Part shown: positions 1-8,083 of the stretch, one piece after another
How the letters are laid out: each line of letters starts with the position of its first letter
How positions within the stretch are numbered: position 1 is the stretch's first letter
DNA from: Halopiger aswanensis
GTDB taxonomy: Archaea > Halobacteriota > Halobacteria > Halobacteriales > Natrialbaceae
Reading direction: 5' to 3'
DNA: 64,000 nt
Assembly: GCF_003610195.1 (NCBI RefSeq)
Contig: NZ_RAPO01000002.1
Span: 1,240,001 to 1,304,000 of the forward strand
Notes under the pieces: model-generated
Told to the model about the DNA's origin: nothing
The model's database searches: none
Seen by the model: only the letters and a program-made list of their open reading frames with translations
Made by a program: the position numbers and the translations under genes

Positions 1-72
1 TTGATACTCGTCCCGTGTGTGGGGGTTCGTATAAAATACGTGGTAACTAGCGAGGGGAGACTGATTTGGAGT

Positions 73-116
73 GATGAGAGTGGAGTGGTGAGAGGATGAG
101 AGTGGAGTGGTGAGAG
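73..116. repeat. Tandem 22-bp duplication at the origin edge
   Basis: Two exact adjacent copies (73-94 and 95-116) of a 22-bp unit that starts GATGAGAG and ends GTGGTGAGAG. They lie in the noncoding flank of the candidate replication origin, about 40 bp before the first ORB-like repeat. No ORF or hairpin explains them. Confidence 0.8.
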
Positions 117-158
117 ATCGAACCGCCGTGCACCGCCTCCAATCGTCGCTTGTGAGAA

Positions 159-452
159 CACACCACCGCTGCAAGTGAATTGTGATTCAGACACAAATAC
201 ACAAGTACGCGCGACCGATCCCCACCACTCGTTCATGTGAACGACCCACACCACCGATGCACGTGAAACTCGAGTCGAGTCCGCGCGGGGGGAACGCGGT
301 CCGTCCTCGAGTCCGATTGACTCGAGACGGGGAACTCAGCCTCGAGACGTGGAAATTCGGTGCATCGAGACCCCTTCGGAGACACCACTGTTGCAAGTGA
401 AGACCGAAGACAGCGTGGCAGTACGTCCCGTTCACTCGAAAGAGTGGTGTGG
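159..452. other. Left ORB cluster of candidate replication origin
   Basis: Five related 21-bp elements occur in the noncoding DNA downstream of the orc1/cdc6 gene. Four are direct: 159-179, 221-242 (weak), 247-267 and 381-401. One is inverted, at 431-452. The consensus is CACACCACyG followed by nTGCAmGTGAA. Sequence of this kind (an origin recognition box beside orc1/cdc6) is the established haloarchaeal origin architecture. The same element recurs on the far side of the gene at 1756 and 1969. Confidence 0.7.
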
Positions 453-465
453 CAACGGGGCCGAC

Positions 466-1692
466 TCAGGCGACCCCGTTCATCCGGGCGATGTCGCGAA
501 TCGTCTCGATCTCGTCGTCGAGGTAGAGCACGTCCGCCATCGCGTCCACGGCGCTCGAGAAGGGAACGTCGAGTTCGTAGCTGTAGTAGTTGCCCCGAGA
601 GCCGCTGCGATTTTCCTTCGCGGAGAGGATGCCGAGCATCCGGAGGTCCGAGAGGTGGTTGTGCACCGAGCGCTGGGCGAGCGAGTCAGTGCCGGAGGAC
701 TCGCAGAGCGTCTCGTACTCCTGATAGAGTTCCCGCGTCCGGCAGGGCGTCGACTCCTTGGCCGCCTTCGAGACGACCGCCAGCAGGGCGAGGCGACCGT
801 GGGTCGTCAGTTCCCGCATCCCCTCCTCGACGCGTTCCTGCTCGAGTTTGGAGCGGGCCTGATCGACGTGGTCCTCGCGGATGATCTCGTCGTCGTTGTT
901 CTCCGCGACTTCGCCCGCGAGCCGGAGCAAGTCGAGCGCCTGCCGTGCGCTCCCGCTGTCGCGGGCCGCGAGTGCGGCACAGAGATTGAGGACGCCGGTC
1001 TCACAGGCGTCCTCGGCGATGGCGACCTCGGCTCGAGACTCGAGGATGTTGGTCAGTTCGTCGGCCTCGTAGGGCGGAAACTGCAGTTCGCGCTCGCAGA
1101 GGGTGTCCTGCACCCGCGGATCGAGCTGCTCGCGGAACTTGAAGTCGTTGCTGATCCCGATGAGGCCGACCTTCGTCGCCTCGAGGTAGCCGTTCGAGCG
1201 GGCGCGGGGGAGTTCGTAGAGCAGTTCGTCGCGGTCGCCGATCGAGTCGATCTCGTCCAAGACGATGACGACCGTGCCGCCGAGCGCCTCGAGTTCGCTG
1301 TAGAGTTTCTTGAAGACGGTCTGTTGGGGGTAGCCCGTCGTACTGATTTCGGCGCCGTCGGGGCGGAGGGTGTTGACGAGTTCGATCGCGACCTGGTAGG
1401 AGGAGTTCAGGGTCTTGCAGTTGACGCTAAGAACGGAGAGATCGACGTCGTCGTACTCGGTGACGTCCTCCTGCAGAACGTCGAGGAGGTATTCGGTGAC
1501 CGCGGTCTTCCCGACGCCGGTGTTCCCGTAGAGAAAGATGTTGTTCGGTTCCCAGCCGTCGATGATGGGCTGGAGCGCGTCCATGTAGGCCTCGATCTCC
1601 TCGTCCCGTTCTTCGATCCGTTCGGGCTGATACGACTCCCCCAGGGCGTCCTTGTTTCTGAAGATGTTCTGCTTCCGCTCGAACCGAGGCAT
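466..1692 (-). CDS. orc1/cdc6: Orc1/Cdc6 family replication initiator
   Basis: A 408-aa AAA+ ATPase that recognises origin repeats and loads the MCM helicase in archaea. Walker A is GNTGVGKTA near residue 57 and Walker B is VIVLDEID near residue 145. The C-terminal third fits the winged-helix DNA-binding domain of the family, and the length is typical. The start ATG at 1692 fits a leaderless transcript, because a TATA-like TTTAAATA lies at 1715-1722 on the same strand. ORB-like repeats flank the gene on both sides, so it probably acts on its own adjacent origin. Haloarchaea carry several orc paralogs, and which one this is cannot be told here. Confidence 0.95.
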   Translation of the reverse strand: MPRFERKQNIFRNKDALGESYQPERIEERDEEIEAYMDALQPIIDGWEPNNIFLYGNTGVGKTAVTEYLLDVLQEDVTEYDDVDLSVLSVNCKTLNSSYQVAIELVNTLRPDGAEISTTGYPQQTVFKKLYSELEALGGTVVIVLDEIDSIGDRDELLYELPRARSNGYLEATKVGLIGISNDFKFREQLDPRVQDTLCERELQFPPYEADELTNILESRAEVAIAEDACETGVLNLCAALAARDSGSARQALDLLRLAGEVAENNDDEIIREDHVDQARSKLEQERVEEGMRELTTHGRLALLAVVSKAAKESTPCRTRELYQEYETLCESSGTDSLAQRSVHNHLSDLRMLGILSAKENRSGSRGNYYSYELDVPFSSAVDAMADVLYLDDEIETIRDIARMNGVA

Positions 1693-1714
1693 ACCCCTAC
1701 CAAGAGAGAAGTAC

Positions 1715-1722
1715 TATTTAAA
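1715..1722 (-). promoter_or_regulatory. TATA box of orc1/cdc6
   Basis: TTTAAATA on the minus strand, 23-30 bp before the ATG at 1692, inside the otherwise GC-rich flank. The spacing predicts a leaderless or nearly leaderless transcript. Confidence 0.6.
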
Positions 1723-1755
1723 ACCACTTTTTCATCTGATGCAAGTGAACTCAGA

Positions 1756-1989
1756 CACACCACTGTTTCACGTGAAGCTAGTATTCGAGGGACTAGAAGG
1801 AAGAGCAGTCCACGATTTCATCTAAAACGCTGACAAATCCTCGAGAGTGGCCAAACTGTCGAATTAGGCCATACTGGCGCCATATCGTGGCCTTCACCAG
1901 TTTCGATAGATCGTCGACCGACCGTCGAACTACCGTCTCCCCCGCTCCCCTACCCACCGTCACACAGTTTCACTTGCAACGGTGGTGTG
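1756..1989. other. Right ORB pair of candidate replication origin
   Basis: Two ORB-like 21-bp elements in opposite orientation: 1756-1776 direct and 1969-1989 inverted. Between them is about 190 bp of noncoding DNA that is less GC-rich than the genes around it. This is the upstream side of orc1/cdc6, where haloarchaeal origins usually have their unwinding region. Another half-site, GCAAGTGAA, occurs at 1741-1749. No gene is seen from 1693 to 2035. Confidence 0.65.
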
Positions 1990-2035
1990 TCTGGGATGGT
2001 TAGTACTCGAGCGGATCCCCGCTCCTGCTAGATCC

Positions 2036-2935
2036 TTACTCCCGCCGGGGAACCTCGTGGCGACCGAAGCCGTACCGGAGCCGACTCGCCAGACGCCGCG
2101 AGAAGCGCCCGTCGTCGGCCCGCGAGCCGAACCGTTCGGCGAGGGCGGTGTAGATCAGCGGCAGCGGCACCTCCTGCTCTAAGGCCTCCTGGACGGTCCA
2201 GGTGCCGGTCGAGCCGCCCTCGACCCGGTCGGCGACGGTGCCGAGATCCGACCCCTCCTCGCGGAACGCCTCCTCGCAGAGTTCCAGCAGCCACGAGCGG
2301 ATGACCGCGCCGTTGTTCCAGACGGAGGCGACCGACTCGAGGTCCAGATCGTACCGCCCCTCGTGCAGCAGTTCGAACCCCTCGCCGTAGGCTTGCATCA
2401 GCGCGTACTCGACGCCGTTGTGGATCATCTTGACGTAGTGACCCGAGCCCGCGGGTCCCATGCGCTCGTGGCCGTCCGGCCCCGTCGCGACGGCGTCGAA
2501 GACCGGCTCGAGTTCCGCGTAGGCCCACTCGGGGCCGCCGACCATCAGCGAGAAGCCAAGTTCCGCCCCCGCGGGGCCGCCGGAGGTCCCGCAGTCGAGA
2601 TAGGCTGCGGGGCAGGACTCGGCGCGGCGCACGGAGTCCTCGAAGTAGGAGTTGCCGCCGTCGACGACCACGTCGTCGCCGTCGAGGTGGGGCTCGAGTT
2701 CCTCGAGCGTCGCGTCGACCGCCTCGCCGGCGGGGACCATCAGCCAGATGCGCTTGTCCTCGCCGAGGCGGTCCGTGAGGTCCTCGATGGAGTCGGCCGG
2801 CTCCGCGCCCGCATCGGCCGCTGTCGCGACGGCTTCCGCGTCGAGGTCGAAGGCGACGACGTCGTGGCCCGCCTCGAGCGTGCGATCGACCACGATCTGT
2901 CCCATGCGTCCGAGTCCGATTACGCCCAGTTGCAT
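2036..2935 (-). CDS. gnd: 6-phosphogluconate dehydrogenase, decarboxylating (NAD(P)-dependent)
   Basis: A 299-aa enzyme that oxidises 6-phosphogluconate to ribulose 5-phosphate, the oxidative pentose phosphate route that supplies pentoses in haloarchaea. It begins with the dinucleotide-binding motif GLGRMG at residues 6-11. It also has the substrate motif GTSGGPAGA, the catalytic lysine region HYVKMIHNGVEY, and a C-terminal all-alpha domain. The ATG at 2935 was chosen because the frame extends 50 codons further upstream without any resemblance to the family, and the Rossmann motif then sits at the N-terminus. About 300 aa is the short form typical of archaea. Confidence 0.93.
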   Translation of the reverse strand: MQLGVIGLGRMGQIVVDRTLEAGHDVVAFDLDAEAVATAADAGAEPADSIEDLTDRLGEDKRIWLMVPAGEAVDATLEELEPHLDGDDVVVDGGNSYFEDSVRRAESCPAAYLDCGTSGGPAGAELGFSLMVGGPEWAYAELEPVFDAVATGPDGHERMGPAGSGHYVKMIHNGVEYALMQAYGEGFELLHEGRYDLDLESVASVWNNGAVIRSWLLELCEEAFREEGSDLGTVADRVEGGSTGTWTVQEALEQEVPLPLIYTALAERFGSRADDGRFSRRLASRLRYGFGRHEVPRRE

Positions 2936-3114
2936 GGGAGGAGTTCCGCGGGGGTGAGTGGTAGTGGTTGTGATTCCGCGTTCGCAAGCCGTCGGTCGGA
3001 ACCTCGAGGAACTGCACACGAGAAAGAGAGAAGAACTGACGGCTACGAACGGAGCCCGAACGGAATTCCGCAGAACGGTCGCCACCGAACGCGTGCGGAC
3101 ACCCGGCTACCGGA

Positions 3115-3552
3115 CTACTGCAGCGGTTCCTGCAACCGCGCCCAGCCGATCGCGTCGAGCACGACGATCTGATCCTTGTAGTGAACGTAGACGCCGTTGT
3201 ACTCGTGGCCGCTTCCGTCGTAGTACGGCAGCGAACCGCGAATTCGGTCGACGACCGACCAGGCGCCGTCCTGCTCGAGGGTCACGTGCTCCCACTCGTC
3301 GGCGGCGTCGTTGCGAACGGCCCGCTGGAGCGCGCGTCGTGCGCCCGGAATCTCGTCGAGCTGGCGGGACGACGCGTCGACGATGGTTGCACCGTCGGGC
3401 ACCTCGCTGGGCCCGACGATCCGCGCGCCGAGGTCGGCCTTCGACCGCGCGGCGCCCGTCTGTGATCGCTCGGATTGAAGCACGTAGCCGGCGACCGCGG
3501 CCGTCCCGACCGCGAGCAGCGACAGTGCGATTTCTTTGCCCCTGAACATCAT
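3115..3552 (-). CDS. Conserved haloarchaeal membrane-anchored protein of unknown function
   Basis: A 145-aa protein with one N-terminal hydrophobic segment (about residues 8-24) followed by a soluble domain rich in charged residues. I do not recognise a named family. The tail has a beta-rich YNGVYVHYKDQIVVLDA segment. Two adjacent ATG codons (3552 and 3549) could both serve as start. The gene stands alone between gnd and the CopD-like gene on the same strand. Third-position GC and clean length support a real gene; the function is unknown. Confidence 0.75.
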   Translation of the reverse strand: MMFRGKEIALSLLAVGTAAVAGYVLQSERSQTGAARSKADLGARIVGPSEVPDGATIVDASSRQLDEIPGARRALQRAVRNDAADEWEHVTLEQDGAWSVVDRIRGSLPYYDGSGHEYNGVYVHYKDQIVVLDAIGWARLQEPLQ

Positions 3553-3730
3553 GGGAGTACGTTACAGTAACCGACTAAGTATCTTTCGCAAGAATGTTTG
3601 ATAGCTGTTGAACAGATCGTGCGGAATCCACCGGGCGGTCAGTTCGCTGTCGGACGGTCGTTCGTCGTCCGACGATCGTTTGAACGACTGGCGAACGACT
3701 GCCCCAATGTTCGGACCGTGTCCCGGAGCG

Positions 3731-4195
3731 TTAGAGAGACGCTGCAACGCCCGACGTGATCACGCCCGCGACCACGAGGAGCGCGATCCCGACGACGGCC
3801 GCCACGCGGTAGAGCCCCAGCACGTTGGCGGCGGGCTCGCGCAGTTTCTTCCCGTTGAGTCCCGACTCGAGGCGCTTCCCGCCGACTTCGACGAGACCGG
3901 TCAGGACCAGCCAGAGGCCGACCATCACGAGCACGAGCCGGCCGTTCGTCGTCCCGGCGAGGCTCTCGAACGTGTATCCCCGACCAGCGAGGTGCCCGCC
4001 GGAAAGCAGCAGGACGAGCGAACTGATCCGCGAAATCGTCGTGAGTTTCCCCGAAATCACCTCGAGCGGGCGCGTCGTGTTGAACTCGCCGTCGCGGGCG
4101 AGCGGCAGCACGACGAACGCGACGTAGAAGACGCTGCCGGCCCAGAGCGCGGCGAACACTAAGTGTGCCGTCCGTGCGAGAAACGTATCGATCAT
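3731..4195 (-). CDS. CopD-like integral membrane protein
   Basis: A 154-aa protein with four predicted membrane helices (about residues 8-30, 53-72, 82-102, 130-150). The N-terminal pattern LARTAHLVFAALWAGSVFY resembles the CopD / copper-resistance membrane family, where the helix-1 histidine and tryptophan are conserved. The minus-strand frame is open much further upstream, to 5743, but that extension is an antisense shadow of the next genes. The ATG at 4195 gives the correct membrane start. A copper or haem role is inferred from the family only. Confidence 0.75.
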   Translation of the reverse strand: MIDTFLARTAHLVFAALWAGSVFYVAFVVLPLARDGEFNTTRPLEVISGKLTTISRISSLVLLLSGGHLAGRGYTFESLAGTTNGRLVLVMVGLWLVLTGLVEVGGKRLESGLNGKKLREPAANVLGLYRVAAVVGIALLVVAGVITSGVAASL

Positions 4196-4317
4196 ACCGG
4201 TGGCTCGAACAGCGATGGTATCAGCGTTCCGACTTGCGCCGACGATGGCATCGGTGACGGGCGAGGCGCGCGGGTTGCGGCTCACGGCTTCCGCTCGAGA
4301 ATCGCGACGACAGCGAT

Positions 4318-4878
4318 TCACTCGAGCCAGTTCCAGTCGGCGGTCCAGTCGACCAGTCGGCGCCGAACCAGCGCGTACGCGAGAGAAACGACGATCCCGA
4401 CGAGTGGCACGGCCGTCACCCAGCCGTCGTAGACGACGAGCGCGGGGACCGCGAGTCCGATCGCGAGCGCAGCGTCCTCCGGGGCGCCGTCGTAGCGGAT
4501 CCAGCGCTGCGGACGGATCCACCGCCTGCGGGCGTGGTCGTACACCGCCCGCTCGGTGCGCCCGTTCCACGGATCCATCTCCGGGCCGCCGCCGATCGCG
4601 TCGCTGGCGGCGTGGAGCCAGGCGGCGACGGCGAACGACGCGAGAGCGATCGTCGCACTCGAGGGAGCCACGGTTGCAAGCACGGTGGTCGGGACGGCGA
4701 CCAGAAGTCCGAGAACCGGGAAGTGAAAGGTTCGCCGGTGCTCGAGCGGCAGGTCGAAATCGGGCGCGAGACCGCCGAGGACGGCACCGACGGCCAGCGG
4801 CGTCGCGAACTCGGGGGCGGCGTAGGCGACCGGCGCGAGGAGAGCGAGCGCGGCGAAGACGTGGGTGGTCGCCATCAT
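4318..4878 (-). CDS. Membrane-bound metal-dependent hydrolase, YdjM-like (DUF457 type)
   Basis: About 186 aa. The N-terminus MMATTHVFAALALLAP with an early histidine, then GGLAPDFDLPLEHRRTFHF and WLHAASDAIG, gives the HxxD/H pattern of the YdjM/LexA-regulated inner-membrane hydrolase family. Several membrane helices fill the rest. Two adjacent ATGs (4878, 4875) are possible starts. The reading frame continues upstream through the 27-bp tandem repeat at 4951, but that part encodes only a 9-residue low-complexity repeat, so I place the start after it. Confidence 0.78.
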   Translation of the reverse strand: MMATTHVFAALALLAPVAYAAPEFATPLAVGAVLGGLAPDFDLPLEHRRTFHFPVLGLLVAVPTTVLATVAPSSATIALASFAVAAWLHAASDAIGGGPEMDPWNGRTERAVYDHARRRWIRPQRWIRYDGAPEDAALAIGLAVPALVVYDGWVTAVPLVGIVVSLAYALVRRRLVDWTADWNWLE

Positions 4879-4950
4879 GCGATTCGCAGTACGGTCGCGA
4901 ACGGCAAAACCGTACGCGAGGCGGAAACCCGGACGTTGAGGATCGGAATC

Positions 4951-5050
4951 GACGGGCGACGAGTGACGAATGACCGGGACGGGCGACGAGTGACGAGTGA
5001 CCGGGACGGGCGACGAGTCGCGAATGACGTGCAACGGTCGACGAGTGACG
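4951..5050. repeat. 27-bp tandem repeat, three full copies plus a degraded fourth
   Basis: Copies begin at 4951, 4978 and 5005 with GACGGGCGACGAG, and a diverged part-copy begins near 5032. The array lies between the start of the YdjM-like gene and the 3' end of the dUTPase gene. The unit is 9 codons long, so minus-strand translation gives a repeated SSPVPVTRH-like peptide. Units are directly adjacent with no spacers, so this is not a CRISPR array. Confidence 0.8.
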
Positions 5051-5094
5051 GACGACCTGCGACGGGCGGATGGACGACTCGCGTCTCCGTCGAG

Positions 5095-5577
5095 TTACTC
5101 GAGGTTCTCGCCCTGGTAACTGCCGTCGTAGACGCTCTCGTGGTCTGCCTCGGCGAAGACGAGTTGGGCGATGCGTGCGCCGCGTGCGATCTCGATGTCG
5201 TGGTGGACCTGCAACAGCCCCTCGCCGCGGCCCTCGTAGCCGGCGTCCCAGACGGCCGTGTTGAGCATGCAGGAGTTGCGCATCAGCGACGAGCGCGGGT
5301 AGACGAAACCGATGTGGCCCTCGGGAATCTCGATCTGCTCGCTGTAGCGAGCGACGTAAGCGCCCTTCGGGAGGTAGTACGTATCGGGGTCTTTCTGCTC
5401 GAGTTCCTCGAGCGGGCGGGCGACGCGGTCGCCGATCTGCTTGCCGTCGCGGCCGATGCGACCCGGCTCTAACTGCTCGAAGACGATGTCGAGCGTGAGG
5501 TCGACGCCGTTTGGTTGGACTTGCTCGTCGGTCGTCGGCGAGACGTGCTCGGCGACGAACGCACCGGAACGGAACAT
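5095..5577 (-). CDS. dut: dUTPase / dCTP deaminase family protein, probably dUTP diphosphatase
   Basis: A 160-aa member of the trimeric dUTPase-DCD fold that keeps dUTP out of DNA. Visible signatures are QPNGVDLTLD near the N-terminus, the nucleotide-binding motif PRSSLMRNSC, and AVWDAGYEGRGEG. The tyrosine-containing DAGYEG loop is closer to dUTPases than to the DPGFEG of typical bacterial dCTP deaminases, so dUTP hydrolysis is favoured; a bifunctional enzyme is possible. A TATA-like CTTTTCTA at 5599-5606 on the minus strand lies 22-29 bp before the ATG, consistent with a leaderless transcript. Confidence 0.87.
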   Translation of the reverse strand: MFRSGAFVAEHVSPTTDEQVQPNGVDLTLDIVFEQLEPGRIGRDGKQIGDRVARPLEELEQKDPDTYYLPKGAYVARYSEQIEIPEGHIGFVYPRSSLMRNSCMLNTAVWDAGYEGRGEGLLQVHHDIEIARGARIAQLVFAEADHESVYDGSYQGENLE

Positions 5578-5898
5578 GTCCGTAGTAGCAGCGAGCGTCT
5601 AGAAAAGCGTGTCCGTTCGCGTCGGCCCCGTGAGCGGACGACACGCAGGGTGCTGACGGGACCCGTATCGGTTGCCACCGACACGCATTACCGCCTTTCG
5701 GACGGGCGTGGTATCCATCGAACCGGTGTGGCAATCTCCGCAACGGGTCATATGGCGGGCCGATAAAACGCGGTTGACGGACGTACAGCTACCCGGCAAA
5801 ACTTACTCGAAAATTGCCGCGATGGCGGTGATTAACACGGTCGTTCCTCATGGAAACACGCTGGATTTATCAGGACGGACAGCCGAGTTCTGGGTGCT
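5578..5898. promoter_or_regulatory. Divergent promoter region between dut and aconitase
   Basis: No gene is seen in these 321 bases. The left end holds the minus-strand TATA-like CTTTTCTA (5599-5606) for dut. The right end holds GGATTTATC (5863-5871), 28-36 bp before the aconitase ATG. In-frame ATGs around 5850 lead into shadow frames and are rejected. Confidence 0.55.
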
Positions 5899-7872
5899 AT
5901 GGGACAGACTCTCACCGAAAAGGTTCTCGACGACCACCTCGTCGACGGCGAACTCGAGACCGGCGAGGAAATCGGGATCGAGATCGACCAGGTGCTCACC
6001 CAGGACACGACCGGCACGATGGTCTGGCTCCAGTTCGAAGCGATGGGACTGGACGAGGTCCAGACCGAAATCGCCGCTCAGTACTGTGACCACCAGACCT
6101 ACCAGTTCGACTTCAAGAACACCGACGACCACCGCTTCCTGCGATCTGCGGCCGGCACGTACGGCGCGTACTTCTCCCGCCCCGGTAACGGTATCTGTCA
6201 CAACGTCCACCGCGAGAACTTCGCGGCGCCCGGCAAGACGCTGCTCGGCTCCGACAGCCACACGCCGACCCCCGGCGGCCTCGGCCAGCTGGCGATCGGC
6301 GCCGGCGGGATCGACGTCACCGTCGCCATGGGCGGCGCGCCCTACTACATCGAGATGCCCGAGATCGTCAACGTCCGCCTCGAGGGCGAACTCCCCGAGT
6401 GGGCCACGGCGAAGGACGTCATCCTCGAGCTCCTCCGACGGCTGTCCGTGAAGGGCGGCGTCGGCAAGATTCTCGAGTACACCGGCCCCGGCGTCGAGTC
6501 GCTCACCGCGCCCGAGCGCATGACCATCACCAACATGGGCACCGAGCTCGGCGCGACCTCGTCGATCTTCCCGACCGACGAGCAGACCAAGGACTACCTC
6601 GAGCGCGTCAACCGCGCCGACGACTTCGAGGAGCTCCAGCCCGACGAGGACGCCGAGTACGACGACGAGATCGTCGTCGACCTCTCGGACCTCGAACCGC
6701 TGATCGCCCAGCCGTCGATGCCCGACAACGTCGTCCCCGTCCGCGAGGTCGCGGGTCAGGACGTCGACCAGGTCATCGTCGGTTCCTGTACCAACGGCGG
6801 CTACGAGGACATCCTCCCCGCCGCGAAGATGCTCGAGGGCCGCGAGGTCAACCCGACCACCGAGATGATCGTCGCGCCCGGTAGCAAGCAGGCCTCCGAG
6901 ATGCTCGCCCGCGAGGGCTGGGTCGCGGAGATGATGGCCGCCGGCGTCAACTTCTCCGAGGCCACCTGCGGCGCCTGTATCGGGATCGGCCACGTGCCGT
7001 CCTCCGATTCCGTCTCGCTGCGGACCTTCAACCGCAACTTCGAGGGCCGCTCGGGTATCGAGGACGACAACGTCTTCCTCTGCTCGCCGGAGGTCGCCGC
7101 CGCCGCGGCGATCAAGGGCGAGATCATCGACCCCCGAGACCTCGCCGACGAACTCGGCGACCTCGAGGACCCCGGCATCGAGCTGCCCGACGAGTACGAC
7201 GGTTCGAAGACGGACCTCATCACGCCCGACGAGGCGCCCGACGACGAACTCGTCAAGGGCCCGAACATCGGCGACGTCCCGCTGAAGGACCAGCTTGACG
7301 CCGACATCGAGGGTGAGGCCCTCCTGAAGATGGAGGACAACATCACGACCGACCACATCATCCCTGCAACCCAGGACATCCTGATGTACCGGTCGAACAT
7401 CGAGAAGCTCTCCGAGTTCACCCTCTCGCGCGTCGACGACACCTTCGCCGAGCGCGCCAAGAACGCCGACGGCGGCTTCCTCGTCGCGGGCGAGAACTAC
7501 GGCCAGGGCTCCTCGCGTGAGCACGCCGCGATGTGTCCGATGTACCTCGGCATCGAGGCCGTCCTCGCACAGAGCTTCGCGCGTATCCACCGCGCGAACC
7601 TCTTCAACTTCGGCATCGTGCCGCTGACGATCGACGAGGACACCTACGAGGACATCGACCAGGGCGACGAGATCGAGATCGTCGACGACGTCTACGACGC
7701 CGTCACCTCCGGTCAGGAGGAATTCACGGTCCGCGTCAACGGCGAGGAGTACACCGCCACGCTCGACGCCTCCGAGCGCGAGCGCGACATCCTCGCGGCC
7801 GGCGGCAAGCTCGCCTGGACGAAGGAGCAGGCCGAAGAGAGCGGCAGCGGCGCCGCGCCCGCCGACGACTGA
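5899..7872 (+). CDS. acn: Aconitate hydratase
   Basis: A 657-aa [4Fe-4S] enzyme that isomerises citrate to isocitrate in the tricarboxylic acid cycle. The substrate and cluster motifs are intact: GSDSHTPTPGG near residue 117, the first cluster cysteine in VGSCTNGGYED near residue 297, and the paired cysteines in ATCGACIGIGH near residue 356. The swivel domain has GENYGQGSSREHAA near residue 533. The total length matches the compact haloarchaeal form, which is shorter than the 890-aa AcnA type. A T-tract follows the stop. Confidence 0.97.
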   Translation: MGQTLTEKVLDDHLVDGELETGEEIGIEIDQVLTQDTTGTMVWLQFEAMGLDEVQTEIAAQYCDHQTYQFDFKNTDDHRFLRSAAGTYGAYFSRPGNGICHNVHRENFAAPGKTLLGSDSHTPTPGGLGQLAIGAGGIDVTVAMGGAPYYIEMPEIVNVRLEGELPEWATAKDVILELLRRLSVKGGVGKILEYTGPGVESLTAPERMTITNMGTELGATSSIFPTDEQTKDYLERVNRADDFEELQPDEDAEYDDEIVVDLSDLEPLIAQPSMPDNVVPVREVAGQDVDQVIVGSCTNGGYEDILPAAKMLEGREVNPTTEMIVAPGSKQASEMLAREGWVAEMMAAGVNFSEATCGACIGIGHVPSSDSVSLRTFNRNFEGRSGIEDDNVFLCSPEVAAAAAIKGEIIDPRDLADELGDLEDPGIELPDEYDGSKTDLITPDEAPDDELVKGPNIGDVPLKDQLDADIEGEALLKMEDNITTDHIIPATQDILMYRSNIEKLSEFTLSRVDDTFAERAKNADGGFLVAGENYGQGSSREHAAMCPMYLGIEAVLAQSFARIHRANLFNFGIVPLTIDEDTYEDIDQGDEIEIVDDVYDAVTSGQEEFTVRVNGEEYTATLDASERERDILAAGGKLAWTKEQAEESGSGAAPADD

Positions 7873-7907
7873 TCGGGCCGCGCTGACCCGCACTCGCTGA
7901 GTTACCG

Positions 7908-7916
7908 TTATTTTTT
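7908..7916 (+). terminator. T-tract terminator after aconitase
   Basis: TTATTTTTT about 38 bp after the aconitase stop codon. A run of T on the coding strand in a GC-rich spacer is the usual archaeal transcription-termination signal. Confidence 0.5.
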
Positions 7917-8083
7917 GCGTTCATCTCGTCTGCTGCTCGAGTCGCCGGTCGCTTTTCCGCGACGAATAGCCGATCGACCGTTCGCGGCGGGGCGGAGAAG
8001 GAAGCCGGCCGCCCATCCGACGGCCGGCGTGAAACTGGCGGCGTATCGGACACCTATTCAACCCGTTCGCTCCAAGACACCGT

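Noticed and set aside
349-1833. A 494-aa frame antisense to orc1/cdc6.
   Set aside because: Shadow frame of the initiator; its peptide has no domain, and the opposite strand has clear AAA+ motifs.
4951-5050. A possible CRISPR array.
   Set aside because: Repeats are directly adjacent, without spacers, and no cas genes are in the window.
3731-5743. A 670-aa minus-strand frame.
   Set aside because: Only its last 154 residues (from 4195) look like a protein; the rest is Arg-rich shadow of other genes.
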